A stretch of DNA of 64,000 nucleotides, taken from Protopterus annectens (Eukaryota; Chordata; Ceratodontiformes; Protopteridae). The translations under genes were made by a program, and so were the position numbers. The stretch lies in NCBI RefSeq assembly GCF_019279795.1, contig NC_056739.1, positions 18,579,292 to 18,643,291 of the forward strand, in the 5' to 3' direction. The notes under the pieces were generated by a model, which saw nothing but the letters and a program-made list of their open reading frames with translations, was not told where the DNA came from and ran no database searches. Below are positions 31,895-43,069 of the stretch, piece after piece (position 1 is the first letter of the stretch; each line of letters opens with the position of its first letter).

Positions 31895-33608
31895 GGAAAC
31901 TTGAGGGCCAAACGTGGACTAGAGCATTTCTCAGTGACTCCCTCTGAGGTGGGATCAGAGCAAAATACTGGATACGCTTGTTGATGTAGGGAGTGACAAA
32001 GAGACTGCAGTTAGGTAGGCCCAATGACAGAAAATGTCTTCCGCCACTAAATGACTGAAAGACCCTTAGTGAGGCATCAAAATGGACTTGCTAAATTTGT
32101 CTGCTAGTACACTGGATCTCCCTGGAATATGCATTGCCACTAGAAAGTGGTTGGAAGAAATCAACCACTGCTATACTTTCAGATCTTCTTGACAAAGAGG
32201 ATAAGATCTGTTTTCCCCTTGTTTGTTGATGTACCAGACTACGGACATGTTGTTGGTTTGAAGCACAATAGTCCCCAGAAGGAGAGCATCTTGAAATGCC
32301 TGCAGCAGTACTGTTATCTCCAGGACACTGGGACACCATGTGCCTTGGACCATCCTTCCCAAGAAATGCCACCCCACTCCAGTTGGGAGGTGTACATGAT
32401 CACTATGGCCACTGGGGAAGGCAGGGCGAAAGGGTGACCTATCTAAATGACATCTGATTGGATACAGCAATGAAGATAGTTTCTGTATAATGGAGTAAGT
32501 TTGACTGGGAAAGATAAAAGATGCATAGAATAGACCACTGATATAATGGAGTAAGTTTGACTGGGAAAGATAAAAGATGTCATAGAATAGACCACTGAAT
32601 AGCTAGAGTCCATTGCAGAACAGGCATATAGTAATGTGTTAATGTAACTAAGACTTTAGACACTGCTACTGAACCTATAGCCTGAAATACAAGTCTGGCT
32701 GGAGGAGTAGAGTGAGCAAGAATTTGCTGAAATTGGAAATTGATAGCATCTATACACTCGTAAGGCAGAGAAGCAATCTGATTTATTGTGTTTAACTGTG
32801 CACCAAAGAACTCCAGGCTCTGTACAGGTAGAAGTTTGGCTTTGGAGATGCTGACTATAATGCCTAATGGTGGACAAAGTTGCAGCAACTAGTCCCTGGA
32901 CTGTTCTAGTAGATGCCTGGTTAGAGTGGTGAGGAGCCCAGTCATCTAGATATGAAAACATCTGGAATCCCTTCAGTATCAGGTGAGTTACTACCACTGC
33001 CATGCACTTGATAAACACCCTTGGGGCTGTACTAAGTCCAAAGGGCAGGGCTCTGAACCAACAGGCTCCCATCTGAAAGTGCAAATATCTTCAGGAAAGT
33101 CTGTTAATTTTTATGTGATAGGACGCATCCTGAAGATCAAATGAGCACATCCAATCGTCATTATGTAAAAAGGGTAGAATGGACTGAACCGTGACCATTC
33201 AGAACTTCGATTTCCTCATGAACTGGTTCAGGTTGCTTAGATCTAAAATTGGTCTCAAAGCCCCTTTCTTTTTTGGCACCAAAAAGAACATTGAGTTAAG
33301 TTCTGAATCCTCTTTGGTCTGGAGGGACCTATGGGATGACACTCTTGTTCAGCAGCTTCTGAATTTCTTCAGCTGTGGCTTCTCTCTAACTGGGCTGAAT
33401 GTCGAGAAGCTTTTTCTCTTGGATGTAGGTATCTAGAAAATAGTACAAAATAACCTCTGGATATCATTTTTAGCACCCAAGAATCTTCTGCCTCCAGAGG
33501 TAGGCAGTTAGGCAGCCTTTCAGGAGAGGTGAAAGGGCTTACCTGGAAAGGAATCTCAGAAACCATGGTTTTGCAGGCCTTCTCTGCCATGAAGACAGCA
33601 TCTTCCAT
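31895..33608 (-). pseudogene. DIRS-E reverse transcriptase/RNase H, degraded
   Basis: RT begins at 33608 ('MEDAVFMAEKACKT'). 'FRALPFGLSTAPRVF' and an altered 'FSYLDDWAPHH' (YLDD kept, near 32945) follow at 33084-32656. RNase H shows 'QTNNMSVVWYINKQGE' near 32240, where the catalytic Asp of 'QTDNMS' has become Asn. The end of RH is seen to 31895. Frameshifts are frequent. Confidence 0.8.
32480..32592. repeat. Short tandem duplication inside DIRS-E
   Basis: A segment of about 60 bases containing 'gagtaagtttgactgggaaa' and 'catagaatagaccactga' appears twice in tandem (about 32490-32539 and 32551-32600), with one or two differences. Other DIRS copies have no such duplication here. Confidence 0.8.
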
Positions 33609-33871
33609 TTGAACTCCCCACTCTGCCTCTGATGGAGTTGTCTCTGCATGAATCCTGGAAAGATCCCTGGGATTTATGGAACCACATTTTCTTGCCTCCT
33701 CTTTGATTCCATGAAAAAGATTGTTGAGGGGCAGAAGAGCAAATCTCTACTGCAGACAGGGTCTTCCCTTCCTGTTCACTGCGGGAAAGCATTTCTTTTA
33801 CAGGAGGGCCAAGTAAGGTTGTTCCATTAAAAGAAGCAAGAAGACTTTAAAGGCTCTGCAAAGTCACATAA
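33556..33871 (-). pseudogene. DIRS-E gag, 3' part before the F insertion
   Basis: Encodes the gag C-terminus equivalent to 'CEQEGKTLSAVGVRFSTP', here 'SEQEGKTLSAVEICSSAP', and 'RGGKKMWFHKSQGS'. The break at 33871 falls within the segment that reads A-W-M-R-L-C-N-F-A in sisters. The upstream coding part resumes at 40035. Confidence 0.8.
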
Positions 33872-33934
33872 TTAGAAGTTATGTACCTACCATAACGTTC
33901 CATGTTAGTTGTCTTCTCTCGCCTTCTTTCTTGC
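33872..33934. repeat. DIRS-F left terminal arm
   Basis: 63 bp, reverse complement of 34214-34276. Followed by the shared inverted repeat with hairpin words TCGGAGCCGATCC and 'tcggctctgact' near 33945-33970. Confidence 0.9.
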
Positions 33935-34060
33935 TGGATGGGTTCGGAGCCGATCCTCGGCTCTGACTCGGCACTTGCTTAGCTTGAGAACTCCTTTTAC
34001 CAGCTCGAGGCAACCCTATATCCCATGATGCAAGGCGGGACTACCTCAGATCTCGTTTGG
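33890..34060 (+). repeat. DIRS-F left inverted terminal repeat
   Basis: Pairs with about 39874-40015. Ends at 'cagatctcgtttgg'. One arm of the hairpin has a single mutation (tcggctctga). Confidence 0.85.
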
Positions 34061-34194
34061 TAGCTAACATACCCTGCTAAGGACTAACCTAGTAGAACTA
34101 GGAACACAAAAATTTCTAACAAAGGACTCTTCTATTGAAGACTCAGGAGGGAACAACCTGAGAAGAGGAAACTCTTCAAGATCTGTCCAGGCCA

Positions 34195-34327
34195 GGGGGA
34201 AGGAGGGAGGGACGCAAGAAAGAAGGCGAGAGAAGACAACTAACATGGAACGTTATGGTAGGTACATAACTTCTAAATGTTAAGTTGTCAATCTCGCCTT
34301 CATTCTTGCTGGATGGGACCGCGTCCC
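34195..34327. repeat. DIRS-F ICR with flanking conserved elements
   Basis: Purine tract 34195-34212; 34214-34276 complements the left terminus; 34277-34317 (ATGTTAAGTTGTC...) complements the right terminus; hairpin GGGACCGCGTCCC at 34315-34327, where both loop and stem are preserved. Confidence 0.9.
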
Positions 34328-34349
34328 TAGCACCTGTATCCCGGGTGGC

Positions 34350-35289
34350 TCAATGGAACAGACTCTTGAGAACTGTGGAACCAAAACTGGCCCTGTCTCT
34401 GGAGGCCAAATCTAACTTGTAATGAGAGACAAAGGAATGAGGAGTGGCCCAAGTAGCTGCTGCACAAATGGTATCAATGGGTAGTCTATCCTGAAAAGCT
34501 GCAGAAGTGGATAGACTCCTGGTTGAGTGTGCTTTCGGTTTAGAAGGTAGTTGCTTGCCTCTGAGTGAATACACATAAGAAATGGTGGAAGACAACCATC
34601 TGGATAAGGTCACTTTAGAAACTGAGAGACCTTTCCTGTTTTCTGCATAGGAGACACATAATTGGTCCGATTTCCTGAATTGTTTCGTTCTATGCAAATA
34701 GTACCTGAGCTGACGATGGACATCCAAAAAATGAAGCTTTTGTTCAGCTCTGTCAGAATAATTTGGGAAAAAAACTGGTAGATCGATGGATTGATTAATA
34801 TTAGTTTGAGAAACAACTTTGGGGAGAAAGGACGGGTTCGTTCTTAAGGATACCCTGTCCTTGTGAAAAACCAAGTAAGGGGAACGGATGCAGAGAGCTT
34901 GAATTTCGGAAACCCTTCTTGCTGAAGTGACAGCCAGTAAGAATATAGTTTTCCAGGTCAATAACTTCAAGGAACATGAGGCAGACGGTTCAAGGGTGGT
35001 AAAATCAAGGATGCTGACATTAACTTGAGATCCGATTGTGGAGGAGGATGTTTTATTGGCGGCTTCAGAAGAAAACTCCTCTCAGAAAGGCTTTGCATAG
35101 CCTATGTGACATAATGTTATGATCTTGTAATCCAACATGATATTTGGAAATAGCCGCCAGTTGAACTCTGACTGTTGATGAAGAGGATCCTGACTGAAAA
35201 ACTTCAGCCAGGAAATCTAAAACAGAATGCACAGGAGCAGTAAAGGGATCAATGTGCCTGAGTTTGCCCAAATGGAAAAACGTCGCCAC
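34350..35289 (-). pseudogene. DIRS-F tyrosine recombinase, frameshifted
   Basis: The catalytic domain is open at 34970-34350 with Arg in 'SARRVSEIQAL', His-x-x-Arg in 'KAHSTRSLST' and Tyr in 'SHYKLDL'. Upstream, the core-binding part ('STVRVQLAAISKYHVG', near 35160) is in another frame, with breaks near 34990-35065 and near 35290. The complete H copy (99% recognisable by eye over blocks) shows the intended frame. Confidence 0.85.
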
Positions 35290-35352
35290 TTGCTAGCATA
35301 CACGGTTCTGGTGGACGACTTCAAAGAAGCTACTAAAATATCTCTGACAGGA

Positions 35353-37524
35353 TCAGAGATCATAGGAAGCCTGGCTAGGAAGGAAGTGGAGCAACCAAGC
35401 AGTGAGGTTGAGAGAATGAATGGCCCGGTGCTGTTGACCCGACTGGTGGATCAAAAGATCCGGAACTGGGTCCAGATGCCAAGGCCGCACCAGGAGTTGA
35501 CGATGCAGAGTCGGGAACCAAATTTGTCGAGGCCAGTAAGGGGCAATGAGAATCAACTTGGCCCTCAAAATGGTGGCTTTCTGAATGACTTGTGGAATCA
35601 AGGTAAAGAGAGGAAAAGCGTAAGAAGTCCCGGGCCAATCCGGGGTAAGAGAGTCTCTCAGGGGTTGGCCTGGAAGGGGAAAGAGGGTGAAAAAGTCGGG
35701 GCACTTGTTGTTTTGGGGCGTAGCAAAAAGATCGCAACAAGGTGTGCCCCCACTTCAGAAAAATCTGGTCCACAATAGATTGATTGAGAGACCACTCGTG
35801 AGGCATGAGAATGGCTCTGCTCAGCCTGTCCGCCAAGAGGTTGGACCTGCCGGGGATGTGCGTTGCTATCAGAAACCGATGAGAGGAGATTGCCCATTGC
35901 CAAAGTCTGAGAGCTTCTCGACAACGGATAGGACCTGGTCCCGCCCTGCTTGTTGATGTACCAGACCACGGACATGTTGTCCGTTTGTACTGCAATAGTC
36001 CCCGCGGGAAGAAAGTCGTTGAGGGCTTGCAACGTTAAAAGCACCGCTCTCATCTCCAGGACATTTATGTGCAGATGATATTCTATGGGTTGCCACTTCC
36101 CGTGGACCATCCTGCCCTGATAATGCCCCCCCCACCCGATCAGAGAGGCATCCGTAGTGACTGTGGCAACCGGAGGAGGGGGAACAAATGGTCGGCCCTG
36201 ATAAAGAAGAGGGGAAGATATCCACCAGTTCAGATGAGTCCTGCACGATTGTGTGACTAATATTTCGTGTCTCATCGGAAGACTGTGGAACGACCACTGA
36301 GTGAATAACATCCACTGCAGAAGACGCATGTGGAAGCGAGCCAGTGGTAGAAGAACAATGGCCGCAGCCATAAGACCTAGAACTTTCAGTATCAATCTGG
36401 CTTTGACTTTGCTGCTCTGCAATAAAATCCGAACGTATTTTTGGATGTCCAGAATTCTCTGATCTGTTAGTCTGGCTAACAACTTGATGGTGTTTAATTC
36501 TGCCTATAAAGGTGATAGATTGGCAAGGCAGCAGAGAAGATTTTTCGAAATTCACTGAAATTTCCAAACTTTTGCAAAGCTGCAGAGTGTAGTCTCTGCT
36601 CTGAAGAAGCTGATGCTTGGTGGTGGCGGAGAGGAGCCAGTCGTCCAAATAAGGAAACACCTGGAATCCTTGACATCTCAGATGAGCTGTGACCACTGCC
36701 ATGCATTTGGTAAACACTCTGGGGGCTGAAGTGAGGCCAAAGGGCAGGGCTCTGAATTGATAATGACTGGTCCCTAGCCGAAAGCGGAGAAACCTCCTGG
36801 AGTGCCTGTGTATCTTTATGTGATAGTACGCGTCCTGGAGGTCTATGGAGCACATCCAGTTGTCCTTGCCCAGAAAGGGCAGAATGGACTGAAGCGTGAC
36901 CATCCGGAATCTTGCCTTCTTGACAAATCTGTTTAGATTGCTCAGGTCTAATACTGGTCTCCAATCTCCCGTCCTTTTGGGGACCAAAAAGAATCTCGAG
37001 TAGACGCCGGATCCTACTTGGTCTGTTGGAACAGTCTGGACGGCTCTTTTTTCTAGGAGCTTTGAAACCTCCTGTTCTGCCAAATCCCTTTGACCGGGTG
37101 AGATGTCTGGAAGGGATTGGTGAGGTACGGGATACCTTTCGAAGGGGATTTTGTAACCCTCGGATATGATCGACTGTACCCACAAATCTTGTGAAAGGGA
37201 ACGCCAGGCAACTGGGTACAGCAAAATACTTCCCCCGACTGCCTCCAAGGGTGGACAGTCGGGCAACACCTCAGAGGTGCTGAAAGGGCTTCTCAGGAAG
37301 AGACTCCCTGTTGCCCTGGTTCTGAGGACCCCCTCTGCCTCTAGGGCGGTGTCTATTAGTGTTACCCCCTCTGCCTCTGGGGGTAAACTGACCACGTGTG
37401 TCCGGCGCAGCTCCTTGGGCTTTACCGAACCACATTTCCCCTCCCTTCTGACCCTTGGGATAGGGTCTAGAAGGGGTGGAAAAATGGACTCCAACGGCAG
37501 AAAGAGTTTTGCCGTCCTGTTCAC
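35353..37524 (-). pseudogene. DIRS-F reverse transcriptase/RNase H, frameshifted
   Basis: RT open from 37524 to about 36480: 'RPVLDLSNLNRFV', 'MCSIDLQDAYYHI', 'FRALPFGLTSAPRVF', 'FPYLDDWLLSATTKHQLL'. A shift near 36505 follows 'SITFIG'. RNase H continues at 36482-35658 with 'TTDASLIGWGG', 'VLEMRAVLLTLQ' and 'QTDNMSVVWYINKQGG'. After a shift near 35930, 'NLLADRLSRA' is found in the next frame (near 35835). The tail 'PYWPRQIWFP' ends near 35353. Confidence 0.87.
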
Positions 37525-39590
37525 ACCTGGTCAAGGTTTCCTTCACCTGAGGTCCGAACAAAGCCGAACCGTCAAAGGGGGTATTGGTGAAGGATGCCTT
37601 AAAGGGGTCCGCAAAATTACAAAGTCGCATCCAGGCTTGACGTCTAAGAGCCACTCCTGTGCCTGCGGCTCTGCTCGCTCCATCGGCTGCATAGGATATG
37701 AGCCACATGGAGGAGTTGGTTAAGGAATTCAGGATTGCTAGCTGTAAGGCAATCTTATCTTGAGCCCCAGCAGCAGAAGGATCCTGGACCACTTTACCTA
37801 GTTCCTTGAGAATATCTCTTTGAAGCCTGGTGAAGTGACAAAGGTAGTTCAGCGAACGCATAGCAAAGGTCGCTGAAGAAAGCATCCGCTTTCCATACCT
37901 GTCCATGGTCCTAGAATCTTTGTTAGGAGGATGGACAGGTACTGAAGGATCCGCAAGTTCCTTCTTGGTGGCCGCCGCCACCACCATAGCATCCACAGAG
38001 ACGCCCTTGGAAAGAAACTGCTTATCTGCAGGGGCCGTGATAAATTTGGATGGTCTACAGAATCTGGAGCTGCCCACGCCTTCCGAGCCACTACCTGCAT
38101 AAGTGCATCGAAAGGCGGAGACACCCAGGAGGTGGAGGGTCGGGATCCAAAAGCCTCCAGGTATACCGACTCATCCTCGGAGGGGTCAATGGAGGGCCAA
38201 TTCCCCCTCTGTTTGAGGAGCTCAAGGATGTCTGAAAAGGAGACATCCTCAGAGGGGGACCGAGGGGAACCCTCTGACTCATCTAAGTCGGTATCAGATG
38301 TTGTAGACTCAGGGGAGTCTGTGTGTTTCCTCTTACACGTCCTCTTCCGAGGAGGTTCCCCTGCAGGATCAGGAGAAACCTCGGAAGAGGAAGATATTCC
38401 CAATGGGGACACCTGGGGCGATGGATCCCTGGGCCTGGGAGCAAGAGGCTGGCAAGAGGCGTCTACAGGCACCAAAGAGGGAGGAGCTAATGGGATGGAC
38501 CGTTGACCTGGCTCAGGTGCCTGGACACTCCTCATCACCTCAAAGGCTCCCCTCCCCGGGAGGCCGGAATATTCCCGTTCCGAGGAAATAGGAACACCCA
38601 GCTCCACTGAGAGGGAAGGCTCCGAGGCCAATGTCGGTGCCGAGCTTACCAAAGCCGAAGCCCCGAGAGGGAGAGCGGGGTCGGACAAGGGTCCGATGCC
38701 ACTAGCCCCCTCGGAGCCGACAAGGGAAACTCGACGACCGGATCCCTCCAAGGAAGGTCTCATGGAAGAGATCGGAGCCGAAGACGACGGAGCCGAAGAG
38801 GGATGTATCGGTTCCGGCGCCGACACGGTTGCTGTCCCGAGAAGCTCCGGCTCTGAACTCTGGAGGGGAGTCGGAGGAGGAAGTTCAAGGGGTAAAGCAA
38901 TAGCCGAAGTCTGCTGAGACGGGCTATGGAGCATTTGGGCTAGTGCCTGCGACTTAAACAGCCTGCTTACCACCCTCTCTAAATCGTGGTCAGACGATCT
39001 CGAAGATCTCGAAGATCGGCTCCGATGACTCCGCTCCGACAAAAGAAGAGACCCCGGAGCTGAGTGGATACTCTCCAACGAAGGGGACCGAGATCTCTTC
39101 CTGGACGAAGTCATCGGAGCCGATGTCCCCTGAGTTCCAGATGGAGCCGAAGGCTTCTCGGCTCCGATACTGGATAATATGTCAGCTCCAGCCGGAGCAG
39201 ACAAGGCAACAGTAGATTGGGTGTCGGAACCGACACTACAACTTTAGAAGAAGAAAGATCGGCTCCGGCCGGAGCCAATCTCGACTCCGAAGGAGTCGGA
39301 GCCACCGGAGAAGGCTTAGAAGCTGTAGCCTGAACCTTCGGTGGCTTAGAAGGTTTACTAGACCCAGTTTTAGTGGGTGAACCTTCTGGCTTTAGTAAGC
39401 CATGGAGGATCAATTTATTCCTCCTTTCCTGCAGGACTCTCTGGCTAAAAGAATGACACAAAGCACAGGAGTCCTGCAGGTGCAAAGGCCCCAGGCAGTA
39501 AACACAAGAAGTGTGACCGTCTGTCAGAGACATTTTCTGACAGCACGAGTCACACTTCTTGAAGCCTGAGACCTTGCCTTCCTTAGACAT
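37271..39590 (-). pseudogene. DIRS-F gag, frameshifted
   Basis: Starts at 39590 'MSKEGKVSGFKKCDSCCQK' with 'SCVYCLGPLHLQDSCALC'. Breaks near 39240 and 38070 (a deletion next to 'gatggtctacag' compared with H). The middle is SR/S-E-P rich ('SHRSRSSRSSRSSDHDLER'). The C-terminus reads 'TPRGRGGNTNRHRPRGRGG', an RGG-type RNA-binding tail, and terminates at 37271 after 'EKPFQHL'. The RT frame begins upstream of this stop, so gag and RT overlap in different frames here. Confidence 0.88.
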
Positions 39591-39873
39591 AGTCCAAGAA
39601 GAAATAACTCTCACACACACCCCAAACAATCACACAATTAATCCCAACAAACACAGACACACAGGTAGGGATTAAGAAGGGGGTCTAGGCCTAACTGAAA
39701 AAATCTTTAAACTTTTTAGAAAGACTAGAAGATTTTAACTAAATGGGGAAATAGCGTGGGCTGTAGAAACACTACACTCTATAAAAAGGAACAAGGGAGA
39801 AATAAAACCCTGACTAAGCTTTTGAAAATTCCAACTTACCTCAGCTGGCAAAAAGGAGACCTCTTTCGCAAAG

Positions 39874-40034
39874 CGGCAAACGAGATCTGAGGTAGTCCCG
39901 CCTTGCATCATGGGATATAGGGTTGCCTCGAGCTGGTAAAAGGAGTTCTCAAGCTAAGCAAGTGCCGAGTCGGAGCCGAGGATCGGCTCCGAACCCATCC
40001 AGCAAGAATGAAGGCGAGATTGACAACTTAACAT
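39874..40034 (-). repeat. DIRS-F right inverted terminal repeat and terminus
   Basis: From 'cggcaaacgagatctgaggt' to 'gacaacttaacat'; contains 'gtcggagccgaggatcggct', an inverted hairpin pair (39966-39987). The outer bases are copied in the ICR at 34277. Confidence 0.9.
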
Positions 40035-41395
40035 CTGCATCCGGGCATGTCTCCATACAGCAGTGCCTGAACCAGCTGCCCATGAGGTAACCTCTGCAGC
40101 ATGGCAGATCAATCTCATAGACACACTGGAAATAGACAGTAAAGTGGCCAGTTGAGAGGATGATCTTTTAAAGTCCTCTGCATGGACTCTGACAGGAATT
40201 TGGAGAGCTCTTTGGTCAAGTCCCACTGAAGCCTTGTAACATGAATCAAATAATTCACAGACCTCAAAGCAAAGGTCACTGAAGTACATATGCGCTTTCC
40301 AAATCTGTCCATCTCACTGGAATCTCTATAAGGGTGATGGACAGAGGAGCTCTAACTACTTTTTTTGTGGTTGCAGTCACAACCATAGCATCAAGAGGGC
40401 CTCATTTGCTCCAGTGAGGACTGTTCTTTGGTGGTGCCAAAATCTTATCTGGATGACATGGGACTGGTTCAACAGAATCCAATTACTTCCATGCCCGGTG
40501 AGAGACAAGGGTCGATGAGCTCATCAGCCGAGGGGGAGGTGTCACCAAAGATGTAGATGGGCCAGGACCAAAAGCTTCCATAAATACTGACTTCTCTGGG
40601 GAAGGATTATCTGAGGACTAACCCCACCTTTCTGCTTACGGATTTCTAAAATGTCTACAAATTATATGTCATCAGGTAGTGATCTGGGGGATCTTTCCCC
40701 TTCATTGAAGACAGTACCTTCTGTAAAGATTCCAAGGGGGAAATCTATGTGCTTCCTTTTCTGCATCCTCTTTTGGGGAAACCCCTCAGTGGGATGCTCT
40801 GTGGACATGTCCGAACAGAGGAATAGTTCTTCGAAAGGAACCATCTGGATGCTGTTTGGCACTGTCCCTGTGGAATAGGTCTGATGGGATCAGAGCTTGG
40901 ACTCGGGGGAAAAAGATGTAGGATCTGAAGAAGTGTGAGAGACCAGGTCTCTTGGATGAGAGAACACCCTCTCCACTACCTTAAAGGCAGACAAACCAGG
41001 AGAAGCTGTAGATGGTTGTATTATAGCCCAAACTTCCAAGGCAGACAAGCCACGGCAGAGTCCCGGATCCATATCTAGAGGAGGGAGCCAGACTTGAGGT
41101 ATCTAATGCCAAGGCTCTGAGATTCAAGGATGGATCCAATAGCATAAAAGTAGATACTGGCCCCCGGATCCAACTCCAGTGCTTCGGTTCTGAGACTCAT
41201 CCCAATCCGAGGGAATAGGAAAACCACTACTTAGGGAAACTGTTGGAGTCAAAGACATAACCCTCTTCAGCTCAGTGTCAAGTGTGCTGCCACTATACAA
41301 TAAATGCACTCCCTGCGGGCATCCAAATTTAGGATTTTGTGCACACATGAAGCGTATTTTTTTTAAAATCCTATTGACTTCTCAGCCATAGTTAT
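40035..41395 (-). pseudogene. DIRS-E gag, 5' part, degraded
   Basis: Minus-strand remnants in several frames. Near 41395 a start resembling 'MAEKS', near 41300 'ECIYCIVAAHL' matching the 'SCVYCLGPLHL' zinc module, near 40800 the basic 'KRMQKRKHIDFP' linker, near 40290 'SVNYLIHVTRLQWDL', and near 40110 'VSMRLICHAAE'. It joins in frame to 33871 across DIRS-F. Confidence 0.75.
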
Positions 41396-41850
41396 ATGAA
41401 GAAGAGAATATAAAGTTTTTTTTTTCCTGAAGGGAAAACTACCAACAATGGTAGTGGCAGATACCCTAACAAAAGGGTAGGAAAGGCAAAAGTAAACTAG
41501 AGAAAAAAGGTACCAACAATGGTACACATCAAAATTACCAAAGTACAGACCCCGAAAACTACAAAAATGTGAAGAGGGAGGATTTACAAAGTTAGGTATA
41601 TTAGATTTTGAATGAAAAATACAAAAAACTCAAATGAGTTGATAAGATGCTCCTAGACAGGTTCCTCATCTGTGAGGGATGGCGGCAAATGAGATCTGAG
41701 GTATTGTAGACATACTAGGAAATTGTGGGTAGAGGGAGAAGTTCAAGAATTGAATCAGAAATGCTGTGGAATGTGGCTGAGTCAGATCTGAGGTTGGAGC
41801 CAGAACCTGTTCATTGAGGAAGAATGAAAAGGACATCAGATGAAAGGAAT
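40035..41850 (-). mobile_element. DIRS-E, right portion
   Basis: Continuation of DIRS-E beyond F: gag sequence to about 41395, then a degraded right end. At 41670-41850, 'ggcggcaaatgagatctgag' and 'gttggagccagaacctgttc' are recognisable relatives of the F/G terminal repeat, with the CpG-containing hairpin largely mutated. The terminus is estimated at 41830-41850. Confidence 0.75.
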
Positions 41851-42201
41851 ACACTTGTATAAATAGTTGAGCACTGAGCCCTCAATCACATCTTAACTGA
41901 ACAGGTGGCAAACCAGATATGGGATATTTTAGGGACAAGAGGGAATTATTGATGGGAGGAGCCTGAGCCATGGATCCATGAGCTTGAAAAAAGGTGCAGA
42001 ATTCAGATCCAATCAGATCCACTAACCCATCTGCTGAGTCAGACAGAAAAGCCAACATCTCATCAAGAAGTCTGAAACACACACAAAAAAATTTTTTTAC
42101 AGGGCATCACAAAAGGTTACAGTGATGAGTAGGTCTGATAGACGGTAAAAGTAATTATACAATGGAAACTCGGCAAAGCACAGAACCGTGCATGATGATT
42201 G

Positions 42202-42218
42202 TCTAATCCAACCAGAGT
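42202..42218. repeat. SINE target-site duplication, left copy
   Basis: TCTAATCCAACCAGAGT. The right copy is TCTAACCCAACCAGAGT at 42450-42466, one mismatch in 17. Confidence 0.9.
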
Positions 42219-42449
42219 TTGTTTGTTTCTTTCAGCTTTTCCCAGTTAGGGGTCGCCACAGTGGAACTCCGGTCCGCTAATGATTGGCAGTAGATTTTAA
42301 CGTGCTGGCTTGCCGGGCCTAACACATAACCTTCAACGAAGGAATGCCCATTCACGCATGTCGACACACAGAAGACGCTCTAACTGAGAATCGAACGGGC
42401 AACGTCTAACTGTGAGGCGACAATGCTACCGCAGCACCACCACCGCAGT
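42219..42449 (-). mobile_element. tRNA-derived SINE
   Basis: Read on the minus strand, the head (42449 downwards) has a tRNA-like A box in 'GGTAGCATTGTCGCCTCACA' and a B box GTTCGATTCT (42388-42397). The tail near 42235-42275 contains 'CACTGTGGCGACCCCTAACT', a 3' motif widespread in fish and other vertebrate SINEs with L2-type LINE tails, and ends in 'GAAAGAAACAAAC'. Flanked by a 17-bp target duplication. Confidence 0.88.
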
Positions 42450-42466
42450 TCTAACCCAACCAGAGT
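42450..42466. repeat. SINE target-site duplication, right copy
   Basis: TCTAACCCAACCAGAGT, pairing with 42202-42218. Confidence 0.9.
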
Positions 42467-42545
42467 GCACATTGTAAATCCAACATAACAAAATAAAGAA
42501 GACCAGCAGCTAATGGATTGATCTACAGCAAATGATTAAAAAAAA

Positions 42546-42732
42546 ATAGAAGTTATGTTCTTACCATAACGTTCCATGTTAGTTGTCTTCTTCTCGCCTT
42601 CTTCTTGCTGGATGGGTTCGGAGCCGACCTCGGCCCGACTGCCACTCTAAAAGCTCGAGAGTTGGTTCCACCGGCTCGAGGCTCCCCTTATATCCCACAA
42701 TGCTAGGCGAGAGTTACCTCAGATCTCGTTTG
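42546..42732 (+). repeat. DIRS-G left terminus and inverted repeat
   Basis: Terminal arm 42546-42609 complements 42935-42997; the inverted repeat proper reaches 'cagatctcgtttg' at about 42720-42731 and pairs with 48568-48715. The hairpin is shortened here (gagccgacctcggc). Confidence 0.88.
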
Positions 42733-42914
42733 TAAGCTAACCCCAGCTTATAATAGTAACAGAATAACTGTAAAACAGAATCCACCTCTAACAACAGGAA
42801 GAAAGAAGGGTGACCTACATCCTGAACCAGGAAATATGCATAATAGCATATGTCTAAGAAAGAGGTGGTAGAAAGAGAGGTCACAATCAGAACTCCTCTA
42901 GGTCTGTCCAGGCC

Positions 42915-43049
42915 AGGGGGAAGGAGGGTGGGACGCAAGAAGAAGGCGAGAAGAAGACAACTAACATGGAACGTTATGGTAAGAACATAACTTCTATATG
43001 TTAAGTTGTCTATCTCACCTTCATTCTTGCTGGATGGGACCGCGTCCCT
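42915..43049. repeat. DIRS-G ICR with flanking conserved elements
   Basis: Purine tract 42915-42932; 42935-42997 complements the left end; 42998-43038 complements the right end; hairpin GGGACCGCGTCCC at 43037-43049. Confidence 0.9.
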
Positions 43050-43069
43050 AGCACCTTGTCCCGGGTGGC

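Larger units (their letters stand above)
31895..33871 (-). mobile_element. DIRS-E, left portion (old copy, split by F)
   Basis: An eroded DIRS holding RNase H, RT and the end of gag. It is interrupted at 33871 by DIRS-F and resumes at 40035. Its YR end is missing; D's right terminus adjoins it at 31894. It is more diverged than the other copies and contains a local duplication near 32500-32590 (the phrase 'taatggagtaagtttgactg' occurs twice). Confidence 0.85.
33872..40034 (-). mobile_element. DIRS-F: full-length DIRS element inside DIRS-E
   Basis: 6.16 kb, both termini and ICR present, closely related to H. Left terminus TTAGAAGTTATG, right terminus 'gacaacttaacat'. Removing it joins E's gag in frame through the conserved R-M-x-L-C-x-F-A segment, so the insertion made no target duplication. 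All three genes carry indels. Confidence 0.94.
41851..42545. other. Spacer holding a SINE
   Basis: Apart from the SINE at 42219-42449 and its target duplications, I see only non-coding AT-rich sequence ending in an A-rich run at 42537-42545, into which DIRS-G is inserted. Confidence 0.6.

Noticed and set aside
42219-42449. Functional tRNA gene
   Set aside because: A and B boxes are present, but the sequence runs into a SINE body, does not fold as a complete tRNA by eye and is flanked by target duplications.
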